Below, one piece after another: positions 18,588-27,758 of a stretch of DNA of 45,497 bases. Each line of letters starts with the position of its first letter. Position 1 is the stretch's first letter. The translations under genes and the position numbers were made by a program. The notes beneath the pieces were generated by a model. The model did not search any database. It saw only the letters and a list, made by a program, of their open reading frames with translations, and was not told where the DNA came from. The DNA comes from Saprospiraceae bacterium (GTDB lineage Bacteria; Bacteroidota; Bacteroidia; Chitinophagales; Saprospiraceae), in NCBI GenBank assembly GCA_016722285.1, contig JADKGI010000021.1, forward strand, positions 1 to 45,497. The letters run 5' to 3'.

Positions 18588-18618
18588 AGGATTTTATATA
18601 TACATAAAATTCTTTTTT
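18588..18618 (+). terminator. Riboswitch-controlled intrinsic terminator
   Basis: aggattttat (18588-18597) pairs along all ten positions (one G-U) with ataaaattct (18604-18613), loop of 6, followed by T6 to 18618, directly before the ATG. The stem is AT-rich, so its strength is uncertain. The position, between a TPP aptamer and the start codon, is that of an expression platform: with TPP bound, transcription would end here. Confidence 0.55.
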
Positions 18619-21078
18619 ATGAAATACAACTTTATTCTTTACTTTTTACTCATTTTAAGCCTTAAGGCGGGCTCCCAATATTCATTATCCGGAACAATTA
18701 TAAACGATAATGGTGAGAAATTATCTTTTGCAACGGTATTTCTTGAAAACAGCCAGTTTGGAGCATCGACTGATGAAAAAGGAAATTACATCATTGATAA
18801 TATCCCAGATGGTGAGTATGATTTTAGAGTCACATTTATTGGATATCATCCTTTTAGCCAGAAAATATATATGGATGGAAACAAAGTTTTTAATATCATA
18901 CTAAAAGGTGAAATATATAATCTTGATAAAATTGAAATACAGGCAAATAGAGTAGGGGACAATGGCCCTTTCACTAAATCGAACTTATCAAAACAAACAC
19001 TGCAAAAAGAAAATCTTGGACAGGATGTTCCCTACCTTTTGCAGTGGACTCCTTCATTGGTTGTCACTTCAGATGCGGGCACCGGTATCGGATATACTGG
19101 TTTAAGACTGAGAGGATCTGATCAGACTCGTATAAATGTCACCATAAATGGAGTTCCACTCAATGATGCTGAATCTCATAATGTATTTTGGGTGGACTTA
19201 CCTGATTTGATGGGTTCCGTAAATAATATACAGATACAAAGAGGAGTAGGTACATCTACTAACGGGGCTGGTGCTTTCGGAGGTTCGGTGAGCATCAATA
19301 CTATAAATAACAGGATAAACCCCTATATCGATATTGCTGCCGGACTTGGAGCATTTAATACTAAAAAAGTAAGTGTAAATGTTGGAACGGGTCTTTTAAG
19401 GAACAAATATATGATAGACGGAAGATATAGCTTAGTCAGATCAAAAGGCTATGTAGATCGGGGAAGTGCTGACCTGAATTCTATGTATTTTTCTGCATCC
19501 AGAATTACTGAAAAATCATCTCTCAGGTTCAATGTATTGAGCGGAAAAGAACTAACTTACCAAGCCTGGTATGGTGTGCCGGAAGCTAAATTATACGGAA
19601 ACTATGACTTACTTCTAGATCATTATTATAACAATTTGGGAAGTATTTACAAGTCGGTTCAGGATTCAATAAATTTATTTAACTCAGATAGAAGGTACAA
19701 CTACTATACCTATCCGGATCAGGTGGATAATTACAGGCAGACTCATTTACAAATGATTCATTCCGTATCTCTTGGACTTAAAACACGACTGAAATCGACT
19801 TTATTTTATACAAAAGGTAAAGGATATTTTGAGGAATTCAGATATGGCGATAATTTTGAAAATTATCATTTAGCACCAGTATTTACATCATCCGGTACTA
19901 AGCTAACCAGTGCAGATATCGTAAGACGGAGATGGCTGGACAACGATCTGTTAGGTTTCAATGGCGACATTGAATACAGCATGAACAAAGCCTTATCTTT
20001 GCAGGGTGGTATATCAGGCTCCCACTATTCAGGCAATCATTTTGGGAATGTAGTTGGTATCTCAGTGCCGTATCCGGACAATAATAAAGCTAAAAAATAT
20101 TATGATAATACCGGGATTAAATCAGATATATCCTCATATTTCAGATTATTGTACGGTTTGACTAAACATATTTCATTAAATGGTGACATACAAATCAGGC
20201 ATGTTCAATATTCAGTCAAAGGTGAAGACAATGATTTGCGGAATGTCAATGTCACATACAATGACCTTTTTTTTAATCCCAAGATGGGATTGCATTACAG
20301 ATTTGATAAGAACAATCTGGGATATTTTTCGTACGCAGTTGGCCACAAGGAGCCTTCTCGGGGAGATTTTATTGATAATGCTTTTGGCGATCTGCCTGTT
20401 GCAGAGAAACTACACAATTTGGAACTTGGCTACCAATTATCTAGATCTGTTCTCAGCATAGAATCCAATATTTATTATATGAACTATAAAAATCAACTTG
20501 TGTTGACTGGTGAATTGAATGATGTCGGAGCACCTGTCAGGATAAATGTCCCCCATAGCTTTAGGTTAGGGTGGGAAGCCAGTAGTAAGGCAGTAATAAT
20601 GAGCAATTTGATAGTACAGGTAAGTCTTAACCTGAGTAGGAATAAGATTTCTTCATTTGATGAAGTCATAGCAGATTATACCAATGGTTTTGATAAAAAG
20701 ATTACAAAACATCAAAACACAGATATCTCTTTTTCCCCTTCAAGTGTTCTATCCCTACAAATATTTTACAGGCCAATGTCTGATTTTGAAATAGAATTGT
20801 CTTCAAAATATGTTAGCAAACAATATCTTGATAACACATCTGATGATGGTAGAAAATTACCTGCCTATCGTTTTCAAAATCTCAGATTGTCAAAAGAAAT
20901 AAAATCGAAATACTGGAAAATGTGTAAATTGACTTTTATGGTTAATAATTTGTTGAACTATAAATATTCAGCAAATGGATATTCTTACAGTTATTATTAT
21001 GGAAATCTGATCACAGAAAATTTTTACTATCCTCAGGCTGGGCGTCATATTATGTCAGGAATCAATATTGGTTTTTAA
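18619..21078 (+). CDS. TonB-dependent outer-membrane receptor, probable thiamin uptake
   Basis: 819-residue receptor; start ATG 18619 (MKYNFILYFLLILSLKAGSQ, a signal peptide), chosen because the upstream frame lies in a riboswitch. Order: signal, carboxypeptidase-D regulatory-like domain (about 22-105, SGTIINDNGEKLSFATVFLE), plug (GYTGLRLRGSDQTRINVTIN, GVPLNDAESHNVFWVDLPD, VGTSTNGAGAFGGSVSI), then the 22-strand barrel ending in the last aromatic residue Phe. Control by a TPP riboswitch points to thiamin or a precursor as ligand, as for the OMR1-type receptors of Bacteroidota. No pnuT or thi genes lie next to it, so the substrate is inferred from the riboswitch only. Confidence 0.9.
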   Translation: MKYNFILYFLLILSLKAGSQYSLSGTIINDNGEKLSFATVFLENSQFGASTDEKGNYIIDNIPDGEYDFRVTFIGYHPFSQKIYMDGNKVFNIILKGEIYNLDKIEIQANRVGDNGPFTKSNLSKQTLQKENLGQDVPYLLQWTPSLVVTSDAGTGIGYTGLRLRGSDQTRINVTINGVPLNDAESHNVFWVDLPDLMGSVNNIQIQRGVGTSTNGAGAFGGSVSINTINNRINPYIDIAAGLGAFNTKKVSVNVGTGLLRNKYMIDGRYSLVRSKGYVDRGSADLNSMYFSASRITEKSSLRFNVLSGKELTYQAWYGVPEAKLYGNYDLLLDHYYNNLGSIYKSVQDSINLFNSDRRYNYYTYPDQVDNYRQTHLQMIHSVSLGLKTRLKSTLFYTKGKGYFEEFRYGDNFENYHLAPVFTSSGTKLTSADIVRRRWLDNDLLGFNGDIEYSMNKALSLQGGISGSHYSGNHFGNVVGISVPYPDNNKAKKYYDNTGIKSDISSYFRLLYGLTKHISLNGDIQIRHVQYSVKGEDNDLRNVNVTYNDLFFNPKMGLHYRFDKNNLGYFSYAVGHKEPSRGDFIDNAFGDLPVAEKLHNLELGYQLSRSVLSIESNIYYMNYKNQLVLTGELNDVGAPVRINVPHSFRLGWEASSKAVIMSNLIVQVSLNLSRNKISSFDEVIADYTNGFDKKITKHQNTDISFSPSSVLSLQIFYRPMSDFEIELSSKYVSKQYLDNTSDDGRKLPAYRFQNLRLSKEIKSKYWKMCKLTFMVNNLLNYKYSANGYSYSYYYGNLITENFYYPQAGRHIMSGINIGF

Positions 21079-21350
21079 TTCTACTTTGTTAAATTACAAT
21101 TTTACAAGAAAAAACATGGTTTTTTATAAATTCTCTTAAATAAACATACTTCCTGATGGATTACTGTAAATTCAAATCAATTGCCACAGACTTCAGTCTG
21201 TGGGCCTATTAATGAAAATATGTGTTGACTTTAGTCAAAATACGGAAGTTTTAGGCTAAAGCCATTATAATGTTTACTTTGTTCCTCTGGCCGAAGCCAG
21301 TGGTAATTGAAAAACCGATTGCCGTTTACTAAATTTGACAAAGTAGAATT
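21077..21350. repeat. MITE-like repeat with 19-bp inverted ends and internal hairpins
   Basis: Inverted ends aattctactttgttaaatt (21077-21095) and aatttgacaaagtagaatt (21332-21350) match at 18 of 19 positions. Inside are four palindromes: ccacagac/gtctgtgg (21184-21203), ttgact/agtcaa (21225-21238), ggct/agcc (21254-21263) and ctggc/gccag (21287-21300). There is no coding capacity. The receptor stop codon overlaps the left end. The element probably spreads by a transposase or RAYT enzyme encoded elsewhere. Confidence 0.65.
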
Positions 21351-21363
21351 AATGTGTTTATAT

Positions 21364-22239
21364 TTAGGTAGTTATCAAAAATATTGAAAGCATTGCCAGA
21401 ATAAAGCCGGCGATTTTGAAATTATTTATTTTCTCTCTAAAAATCAATATCCCATAGAAAGAAGATAAAAGTAATACTCCAGCATTATTGACAGGGAAAA
21501 CTACTGAACCTTCCAATCCCTGTTGTAAAGCCATAAAGAGTAGGTAGATAGAAAAATAATTTGGGATACCAAGGCATATTCCGGCAATAATGTTTTTTAA
21601 CTTTAATCTGGTTTTTCCGGATATTATTTGGTAAGCAAGGTAAAAAGTACCGGTAATGGCAGCAAATAGAAAAAGACTGGCTACAAAACCGGTATCACCG
21701 TTTTTTACAAATTCTTTTTTGTCAGTAATAAATACTGCACTATCTATCAGGCATGAACCCAGAAATGTAAGAATAGGATAAATCAAAGTATCCGATTTAC
21801 TTCTGATTTGGGTTTTGTCCTCCTTTCTAATATTACTGTAACTCATTAGAATTATGGCAACAATAGCGATAATGATGCCTGATATTTTGGAAAAGCCTGA
21901 ATGTTCATTATACCAGACAATTGCTATTATTGCAGGAGCTAATAATGACATTTTTTGAAATATTGTTGCCATTATCACCCCTGTCTTCTGTACTGTCACC
22001 GCCATAACGTTGAACACAAGAATAAATAAGAGTCCGAGTATCATTGAATGCCAAATCCAGGGCTGATAGAAAAGTGATTCAGGAATTGGGTTACTTTGAA
22101 TAGTGACTGCGGCTGTCAGGACACATATGTAATAATTTACTACGATAGCCTGTAAATTTTCTATCTTATATCTGTCAAAAAGTTTGAAGATCACTCCTAT
22201 GAAAGAGTTTAGCAGTACGCACAAAATCAGAATGAACAT
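21364..22239 (-). CDS. EamA/DMT-family transporter
   Basis: 291-residue membrane protein with about ten hydrophobic helices, the size and pattern of two EamA repeats. The inner loops carry short charged stretches (FKLFDRYKIENLQ, SNIRKEDKTQIRSKS). It begins 14 bp after the lipid-kinase gene and is the last gene of the serine palmitoyltransferase operon, so it may carry a lipid precursor or headgroup; DMT proteins carry many small molecules and the sequence does not say which. Confidence 0.75.
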   Translation of the reverse strand: MFILILCVLLNSFIGVIFKLFDRYKIENLQAIVVNYYICVLTAAVTIQSNPIPESLFYQPWIWHSMILGLLFILVFNVMAVTVQKTGVIMATIFQKMSLLAPAIIAIVWYNEHSGFSKISGIIIAIVAIILMSYSNIRKEDKTQIRSKSDTLIYPILTFLGSCLIDSAVFITDKKEFVKNGDTGFVASLFLFAAITGTFYLAYQIISGKTRLKLKNIIAGICLGIPNYFSIYLLFMALQQGLEGSVVFPVNNAGVLLLSSFYGILIFREKINNFKIAGFILAMLSIFLITT

Positions 22240-22253
22240 AGAATGCTTTTATT

Positions 22254-23134
22254 TTATACCAGCAGATATAAGGATTGAGGATCAACTTTGAATACAAATT
22301 CATTTTGGGTTGATTTGTAACCTTCACCATCCAGATGGTAGTAAGTAGCATCTTTTGTGGAGATTTGCATCTCTGAACCTGTAAAATAAGTTACCAATGG
22401 ACTTTTATCCAATGACTTAAATAACATTCTGAGCGCCAATGAGAAGTATTTAAACACCGGGGCTTTTTTGACTAAAACTACATCAAACTGCCCATCATTT
22501 ATTTTTGCTCTCGGGGCAATACTGAAATTGTAGCCGTACATCGAAGCATTAGCAATGGTTGCCATGGCATATTCATTTTCCCAGGATACTGATGGTGTCT
22601 TGATATGGAGATTCATATATCTAAACCCTTTACTTTCTTTTTAAAGTCTGAAAGAAATAAGGCAGAAATCCCTCCCTTTTTATTTTTTTTTGTCATAAAA
22701 GCCACTTTTGCATCCAAACCTATTCCTGCGACATTCAGAAAGAAGTTATTATTCATCAAAATGGTATCAATACATATTTTATTAAGGTTGTTTATACAAC
22801 GAATGGCTTTAAATATATCCCTCTTTGTTCCAACATGATATGAAAAACCATTTCCTGATCCGAAAGGAATAATTCCGAGAGCGGTCTCAGTATGTACCAG
22901 TGATTTGGCTACCTCATTTATGGTACCATCTCCACCTATGGCAACTACCGCATAATAGCCAAGATCTACTGCTTCCCGACTCAATTCAGTCGCATGACCC
23001 GGATAAGATGTGTAACAAATTTCAGTATCAATAATTTCAGTATTTATTCTATTTTGCAGAATTGATTTGATATCTACTTTTTTTTTAGGACCTGAAAAAG
23101 GATTTAGGACAAATCTGATTTTCTTTCTTAGCAT
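22254..23134 (-). pseudogene. DAG-kinase-family lipid kinase, one frameshift (candidate ceramide kinase)
   Basis: YegS/DgkB-type lipid kinase. Motifs: IRFVLNPFSGPKKK, VVAIGGDGTINEVAKSLV (the GGDGT nucleotide site), ALGIIPFGSGNGFSYHVG and NVAGIGLDAKVAF, then in the second frame ATIANASMYGYNFSIAPRA, INDGQFDVVLV and YHLDGEGY. One lost base near 22620 in the run before ggtttagatatatg separates residues 1-173 from the rest; the corrected product is about 293 residues. In Caulobacter a DAGK-family enzyme in the sphingolipid cluster phosphorylates ceramide, and this gene lies in an operon with spt, so I infer ceramide or sphinganine as substrate rather than diacylglycerol. Confidence 0.8.
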
Positions 23135-23163
23135 AAAATGGGTAAAGTTTGATTATTAATAAA

Positions 23164-24156
23164 CTACAACCATTTGTTAGCTTTATACCATGAAATAGTT
23201 TCAGCCAATCCCTTTGGAAGGTCGTATTCTGCCGTAAAACCTAAATCAGGCTCAAGGTTGCTCACGTCACAATTCCAGCTTTTGGCCTTAAACTCATTTA
23301 CTTTATCGAGATTAAAAATAGGATAGGAATTCCATAAACCGGCCGCTTTTTCTGTAACGAAGGCCATTCCTTTCATTATTGGAACGGGGATTTTTATGCT
23401 TAATGTCCTTTTCCCCAATATTTCTTTAATAAATCCATTCAGTGCTGATCCTGTATATACATGTCCGTCCGTAGCAAAATATGCTCTATTAGTATGCATG
23501 CTTAAAGTTGCCTTTAATATAAGTCGTGCAAGATCTTTTACATAAATAAATGTTAGTTTTTGGCCAGACAAAGCAGGCTGAATGTCCAGATGTTTATTTA
23601 CCAATTGAAAAACGTTTAAAAGATCTTTTTCGCCAGGACCATATACAGCAGTTGGCCGTATAATCATGTATGGAATGTGTTTTTGGTTTCGGATATATTG
23701 TTCAGCTGCCAGTTTGCTATTTCCGTATTTTGTTACAGGGTGTGGCTTGGATGTATCGGTGACTATACCGTTTGACTGGAAATCAGCAGGACCGTAGGAT
23801 GCAAAACTGCTTACGTAGGTAAATTTTATTATCCGATGGCCGGAAGCACTGATGGCATCCATAATGCTGACCATTAAGCCTTTGTTTATTTTCAAAAATT
23901 CTTCTGATGATGGCGATTTTGTAAGTCCGGCGTTATGAATTACATATTTGAATTGACCATCTCTGAATAGATTTGTTAATTCCGTCTGATTATTGTAGTC
24001 AATAGTTATAACATGAACTCCCATTCCTTTCAATGATGAGATATCGCTGTTTTGCCTGACAGTAGCATACACTTCCAATCCACTTTCAATAGCTTCTATT
24101 GCAATGAATCTGCCGATAAAACCATTTGCACCTGTGATAAGTAATTTCTCTTTCAT
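23164..24156 (-). CDS. Extended-SDR NAD(P)-dependent reductase (CerR-like candidate)
   Basis: 330-residue NAD-dependent epimerase/3-beta-HSD-type protein. TGANGFIGRF (residues 8-17) binds the nucleotide, VSSFASYGP and the catalytic Y144-x3-K148 (KYGNSK) follow, with IIRPTAVYGPGEKDLLN after it. 10 bp from the GNAT-like gene and 29 bp before the lipid kinase. Extended SDRs in the bacterial sphingolipid clusters reduce the 3-keto group of ketosphinganine or ketoceramide, and I infer that role from the operon. On sequence alone it could act on a sugar nucleotide or steroid-like substrate. Confidence 0.8.
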   Translation of the reverse strand: MKEKLLITGANGFIGRFIAIEAIESGLEVYATVRQNSDISSLKGMGVHVITIDYNNQTELTNLFRDGQFKYVIHNAGLTKSPSSEEFLKINKGLMVSIMDAISASGHRIIKFTYVSSFASYGPADFQSNGIVTDTSKPHPVTKYGNSKLAAEQYIRNQKHIPYMIIRPTAVYGPGEKDLLNVFQLVNKHLDIQPALSGQKLTFIYVKDLARLILKATLSMHTNRAYFATDGHVYTGSALNGFIKEILGKRTLSIKIPVPIMKGMAFVTEKAAGLWNSYPIFNLDKVNEFKAKSWNCDVSNLEPDLGFTAEYDLPKGLAETISWYKANKWL

Positions 24157-24166
24157 CGGGAGAGCA

Positions 24167-25094
24167 TTAGATATCCATTTTGTACAATCTGTAAGTTTTG
24201 TATTTTTCTCCGTTAAGATGTTCGGCGGCAGCTTTCATAGATTCATTATTTTCGAGAACCCAGGATGCCTCTCCTCCTAATAGTCCTCTTCGTTTGGATT
24301 CCTGAATATTTTTAGCAAAAAACAAGGCTTCAATACCCATCTTCCGGTACTCAGCTAATACGCCCAAAGCAAGAACGCGTACAGTTTTTGTCTTTTTCTT
24401 GCCTAACAGCAATCGAAAAATACCGAATGGAAACAGCTTACCTCTCTTGTTTTTTATTAGTATTTCATTTATGTTAGGAAGGGTAATTCCAAACCCTATT
24501 GGTTCACCATCCTTTTCAGCCATATAAGCAAACTTAGGGTCAAGGAGCATTTTGAGGTCATTTTTTAAAAATCATATAGGCATATAAATCCATTTCCTTC
24601 TTAAGACCATAGTTCTCTATAAGCTTTCCATAATAAGGCTTATTGTAAGTCATCATAATTTTCGGAGGGTCGTCAAATCCTTCTACCAGGACACCTGCTG
24701 TTTCATTGGTGGTAAAATTAGTAGGTCCCATCAAATAATCATAACCATTATCTTTGGCAAATTCTTTGGCTTTGTTCAATAGTGCATTTACAACTTCTTG
24801 ATCTTCAATGAAATCAAGAAAACCAAAAAAGCCTACTTTGCAACTATGGTGAGAATTATAATTAGTATTATCTATGGCTGCAATACTCCCTACAATATTT
24901 CCATCTTTTTTTGCCAGAAAATATTTTACTTTACCATATAGATGAAAAGGATATTTTTCAGGATTCATCATATCCTTCTGACCTATAAAAATCTCAGGAA
25001 CATACGATGTATCATTTTTATACAAATCATGCGGGAAATTGATGAAGTCACTTATACCTTTTTTAAAAGATACTTCCTGAATAATAACTGCCAT
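24167..25094 (-). pseudogene. GNAT-like protein (YghO type) with a missing middle segment
   Basis: Two halves of one GNAT-like protein. The N-terminal half (25094-24558, 178 residues) has VGFFGFLDFIEDQEVVNALL, MGPTNFTTNETAGVLVEGFD and ends in MDLYAYMIFKK. The C-terminal half (24550-24167) has FAYMAEKDGEPIGFGITLP, KLFPFGIFRLL, VRVLALGVLAEYRKMGIEAL and GGEASWVLENNESM. Family members I know have about 60-70 residues between these parts, including the NxAWxxNWGFVP block; here a junction in an A-run joins KK to NDLKMLL with a frame change. This indicates an internal deletion of about 200 bp or an assembly collapse. It lies directly after spt, so an acyl transfer to sphinganine is the inferred role. 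Confidence 0.75.
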
Positions 25095-25192
25095 AATACT
25101 GGATAAAAAGCTTAGATAATAATATTATTGTATTGGTAAAAATGTAAAGGCTGAATCATGAAGCCCTGAATACCCCGTGGCAGAGATTAATT

Positions 25193-26398
25193 TCAGTTAT
25201 TTCCATCCAAAACAGTCATTACTTCCGTTGAATCATCAAAAATACCAATTTTCTTGCTGATAGTATGAAGAATTTCAACTGATCTGTCAATTTGGTCTCT
25301 GGTATGTGTAGCCATTAAAGAGTACCTTATCAGAGAAGATGTACTTGGAACAGCCGGAGAAACGACAGGGTTTACGAAAAGGCCACTATCAAGTGCTAAT
25401 TTAGTGAGTTTAAATGTCTTATAATCGTCTCTTATTAATATCGGAATAATTGGGGTAACAGAATGTCCGGTATCAAATCCTGCTTCCTTTAACTGAGCCA
25501 TGGCGTAATAGGTATTGTCCCATAATTGATCTATTCTCTCTGGTTCTTCCTGTATCAGGTCGATTGCAGCTATGACACTGGCTGCATTAGCAGGAGCTAT
25601 ACTTGCACTGAATATCAATGACCGAGCATTATGTTTCAGATAATTTATAGTATCGAGATCGGCTGCAATAAAGCCACCTATACTGGCTAAAGATTTGCTG
25701 AAGGTTCCCATGATAAGGTCCACCTTCTCTGTCAACCCGAAATGATTGGCTGTACCTGATCCATTTTTTCCAAGGACCCCTAAACCGTGCGCGTCATCGA
25801 CCATGACATTAGCATTGTATTTTTCAGCAAGTTTGACAATTTCAGGTAATTTTGCAATGTCGCCTTCCATACTGAAGACACCATCAATAACGATAAGTTT
25901 TATCTTATCCGGTTCGCATTTGCTTAATATTTTCTCAAGTGAGTCCATATCATTATGGCTGTATTTCATTACCTTAGCAAAAGATAATCTCGCTCCATCT
26001 ATAATACAGGCATGATCCAGATCATCTAATATAAGATAATCATGTCTGCCTGGAATGGATGATATCACACCCAGATTTACCTGATAGCCCGTGCTAAATA
26101 CTAATGCACCTGGTTTGCCAACATATTCTGCCAGTTTTTCTTCCAATTCTATATGAATATCCAATGTTCCATTCAGGAATCTGGATCCGGCACAACCAGA
26201 ACCGTATTTATGAATAGCCTCGATTGATGCTTCTTTTAATTTGGGATGGTTAGTCAGACCCAAGTAACTATTAGAGCCAAACATCATTACATCTTTCCCA
26301 TCAATTTTCACTACTGTATCCTGTTCGGATTCTATTGTTCTGAAAAATGGGTATAGTCCCATTTGCTGAATTTGTTGAGGCAACAAATAAGATTTCAT
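25193..26398 (-). CDS. spt: Serine palmitoyltransferase
   Basis: PLP enzyme joining L-serine with a long acyl-CoA to 3-ketosphinganine, the first step of sphingolipid synthesis; cytosolic. 401 residues. It follows the Bacteroidota SPT pattern (MGLYPFFRTIES, MFGSNSYLGLTNHPKLKEA, GCAGSRFLNGTLDIHIELEE, FSTGYQVNLGVIS), with the acidic PLP site in VDDAHGLGVLG (201-210) and the PLP lysine K235 in GTFSKSLASIGGF. The family also contains BioF and Kbl, but no biotin gene is near and the lipid genes downstream support SPT. First gene of a five-gene - strand operon, 98 bp before the GNAT-like gene. No consensus promoter was found upstream. Confidence 0.88.
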   Translation of the reverse strand: MKSYLLPQQIQQMGLYPFFRTIESEQDTVVKIDGKDVMMFGSNSYLGLTNHPKLKEASIEAIHKYGSGCAGSRFLNGTLDIHIELEEKLAEYVGKPGALVFSTGYQVNLGVISSIPGRHDYLILDDLDHACIIDGARLSFAKVMKYSHNDMDSLEKILSKCEPDKIKLIVIDGVFSMEGDIAKLPEIVKLAEKYNANVMVDDAHGLGVLGKNGSGTANHFGLTEKVDLIMGTFSKSLASIGGFIAADLDTINYLKHNARSLIFSASIAPANAASVIAAIDLIQEEPERIDQLWDNTYYAMAQLKEAGFDTGHSVTPIIPILIRDDYKTFKLTKLALDSGLFVNPVVSPAVPSTSSLIRYSLMATHTRDQIDRSVEILHTISKKIGIFDDSTEVMTVLDGNN

Positions 26399-26569
26399 TT
26401 TTGAGTAAGTGGAGATATCATGTTTTGAATCGCTTTTTATTTAAGTCTTTATAAAATATCATGTCGGGCTAAGCCGAAAAATGCAAATATCTGAATATTT
26501 TTTGAAAAAAACTGTAATTTAAAACCCTATAATTTGATCAATCATATTAAAAATTATACATTTTTTAAC

Positions 26570-27181
26570 TTATTTCATCTTAGGTCTCCTTCTCTTTCCT
26601 CCGGGAGCTGCCATTTGACCGGACTTCATACCCATACTTTGAGCAAGTTTCATTTGGCCTCTGTTGTTGATCGCTGTTTCAAATTGCTTAAACTGTTCCT
26701 TAAGTGAACTTTCAGTAATTTTTAGGTTTTTAGCCTGATAAAAATAGTTCTTGGCACCTGTCCAATTGTTTTTCTGAGCCTGGATACCAGCCATCTGAAG
26801 CAATACCATACCTTTTTCATTGTCTGAAGGTAGGTTTAAAGTCAGTGCCTTGTTGAAAAAAACTTCAGCTGTATTATTGTCTTTTCTTTGGGCTGCAAGG
26901 CTGCCTTTCAGAATTAGATAAAAAGCCCTGTTAGTTACATACAATAAATTAGGAAAGTAGGTAAGCTGCAATCTTTTTTCAGCACCGTCGAAGTCCATCT
27001 TTTGAAGCATCTCAGATGCTGATTGTACTGTGCCTAATAAAATATAACTAACTAAAAAAATAATCCCTATGATGATAAATATCCACGTGTAACCAATACC
27101 AAGAATGAAAGAAAAAATTGTACCTCCGATGAGGCAAATGGCTATAATGGCAAATTTTATATAAATATTTATTGTGAACAT
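26570..27181 (-). CDS. Membrane-anchored TPR-like protein
   Basis: 203 residues. Two adjacent N-terminal membrane helices (about 8-30 and 31-52) are followed by a soluble helical part with TPR-like pairs (ASEMLQKMDFDGAEKRLQ, AQRKDNNTAEVFFNKALTL, GIQAQKNNWTGAKNYFYQA) and a basic, glycine-rich tail (GGKRRRPKMK). No enzymatic motif. I recognise no named family; it may be a scaffold on the inner membrane. It is separate from the spt operon (171 bp between). Confidence 0.7.
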   Translation of the reverse strand: MFTINIYIKFAIIAICLIGGTIFSFILGIGYTWIFIIIGIIFLVSYILLGTVQSASEMLQKMDFDGAEKRLQLTYFPNLLYVTNRAFYLILKGSLAAQRKDNNTAEVFFNKALTLNLPSDNEKGMVLLQMAGIQAQKNNWTGAKNYFYQAKNLKITESSLKEQFKQFETAINNRGQMKLAQSMGMKSGQMAAPGGKRRRPKMK

Positions 27182-27206
27182 ATCCGACTGACTAATTTTA
27201 AAGGGG

Positions 27207-27214
27207 CAAAATTA
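27207..27214 (-). promoter_or_regulatory. Candidate -7 element of the TPR-like gene
   Basis: TAATTTTG on the - strand, 25 bp before the ATG at 27181. No TTTG at -33 spacing. Confidence 0.4.
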
Positions 27215-27287
27215 GTTAGTTTCATTATATCTTATGTTAATTAATGGATTAATTTCCATTTTTCCATGATCAAATCATTTCATTCTT

Positions 27288-27295
27288 TACTTTTG
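27288..27295 (+). promoter_or_regulatory. -7 element of the OsmC-metZ operon
   Basis: TACTTTTG matches TAnnTTTG. Transcription would begin near 27302, so translation cannot begin at the GTG at 27295 and the ATG at 27331 is favoured. No -33 match. Confidence 0.5.
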
Positions 27296-27330
27296 TGCTC
27301 TTATATATATGTTCAAAAATTTTAAATCGT

Positions 27331-27747
27331 ATGAGAGTTTTGCTTGAGACCACCTATGGTGATCTTAATTATAGGGGTACAAATGAAAGAGGCCAAAGCA
27401 TACAGATGTCTGGCAGTAAAGAAGCTGTGAGTCCTATGGAAACCGTGCTGTTGGCAGCAGCTGGGTGCAGTTCAATAGACGTGGAAATGATTTTAAAAAA
27501 GATGAGACAAGAAGTTAATTCAATCTCCGTAGTTATAGATGGCACAAGAGCGGACGAGGTTCCTGCAGTATTCACAAAGATACATTTGCACTACATAATA
27601 AACGGTAATGTGAAAGAAGGAAAAGCTAGAAAGGCTGTTGAAATGTCGATGGAACAATATTGCTCTGTGTCCATGATGCTGGCAAAATCTGTTGAAATCA
27701 CACATTCTTTTGAAGTGATTTCGCCGGGATTAAATGATAATATCTAA
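27331..27747 (+). CDS. OsmC family peroxiredoxin-like protein
   Basis: 138-residue OsmC-like protein that probably reduces organic hydroperoxides through two cysteines. C46 in LAAAGCSSIDVEM and C111 in EQYCSVSMMLAKS are the conserved pair. The start at 27331 (MRVLLETTYGDLNYRG) is chosen over the GTG at 27295, which overlaps the -7 element. 11 bp upstream of the O-succinylhomoserine sulfhydrylase gene, so the two are cotranscribed; this couples a thiol-based protein with a sulfhydrylation step. Confidence 0.88.
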   Translation: MRVLLETTYGDLNYRGTNERGQSIQMSGSKEAVSPMETVLLAAAGCSSIDVEMILKKMRQEVNSISVVIDGTRADEVPAVFTKIHLHYIINGNVKEGKARKAVEMSMEQYCSVSMMLAKSVEITHSFEVISPGLNDNI

Positions 27748-27758
27748 TTTTACTATAC

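Noticed and set aside
18490..18618. An N-terminal extension of the TonB receptor starting at the ATG at 18490
   Set aside because: The segment is the TPP aptamer and terminator; the ATG at 18619 begins a proper signal peptide.
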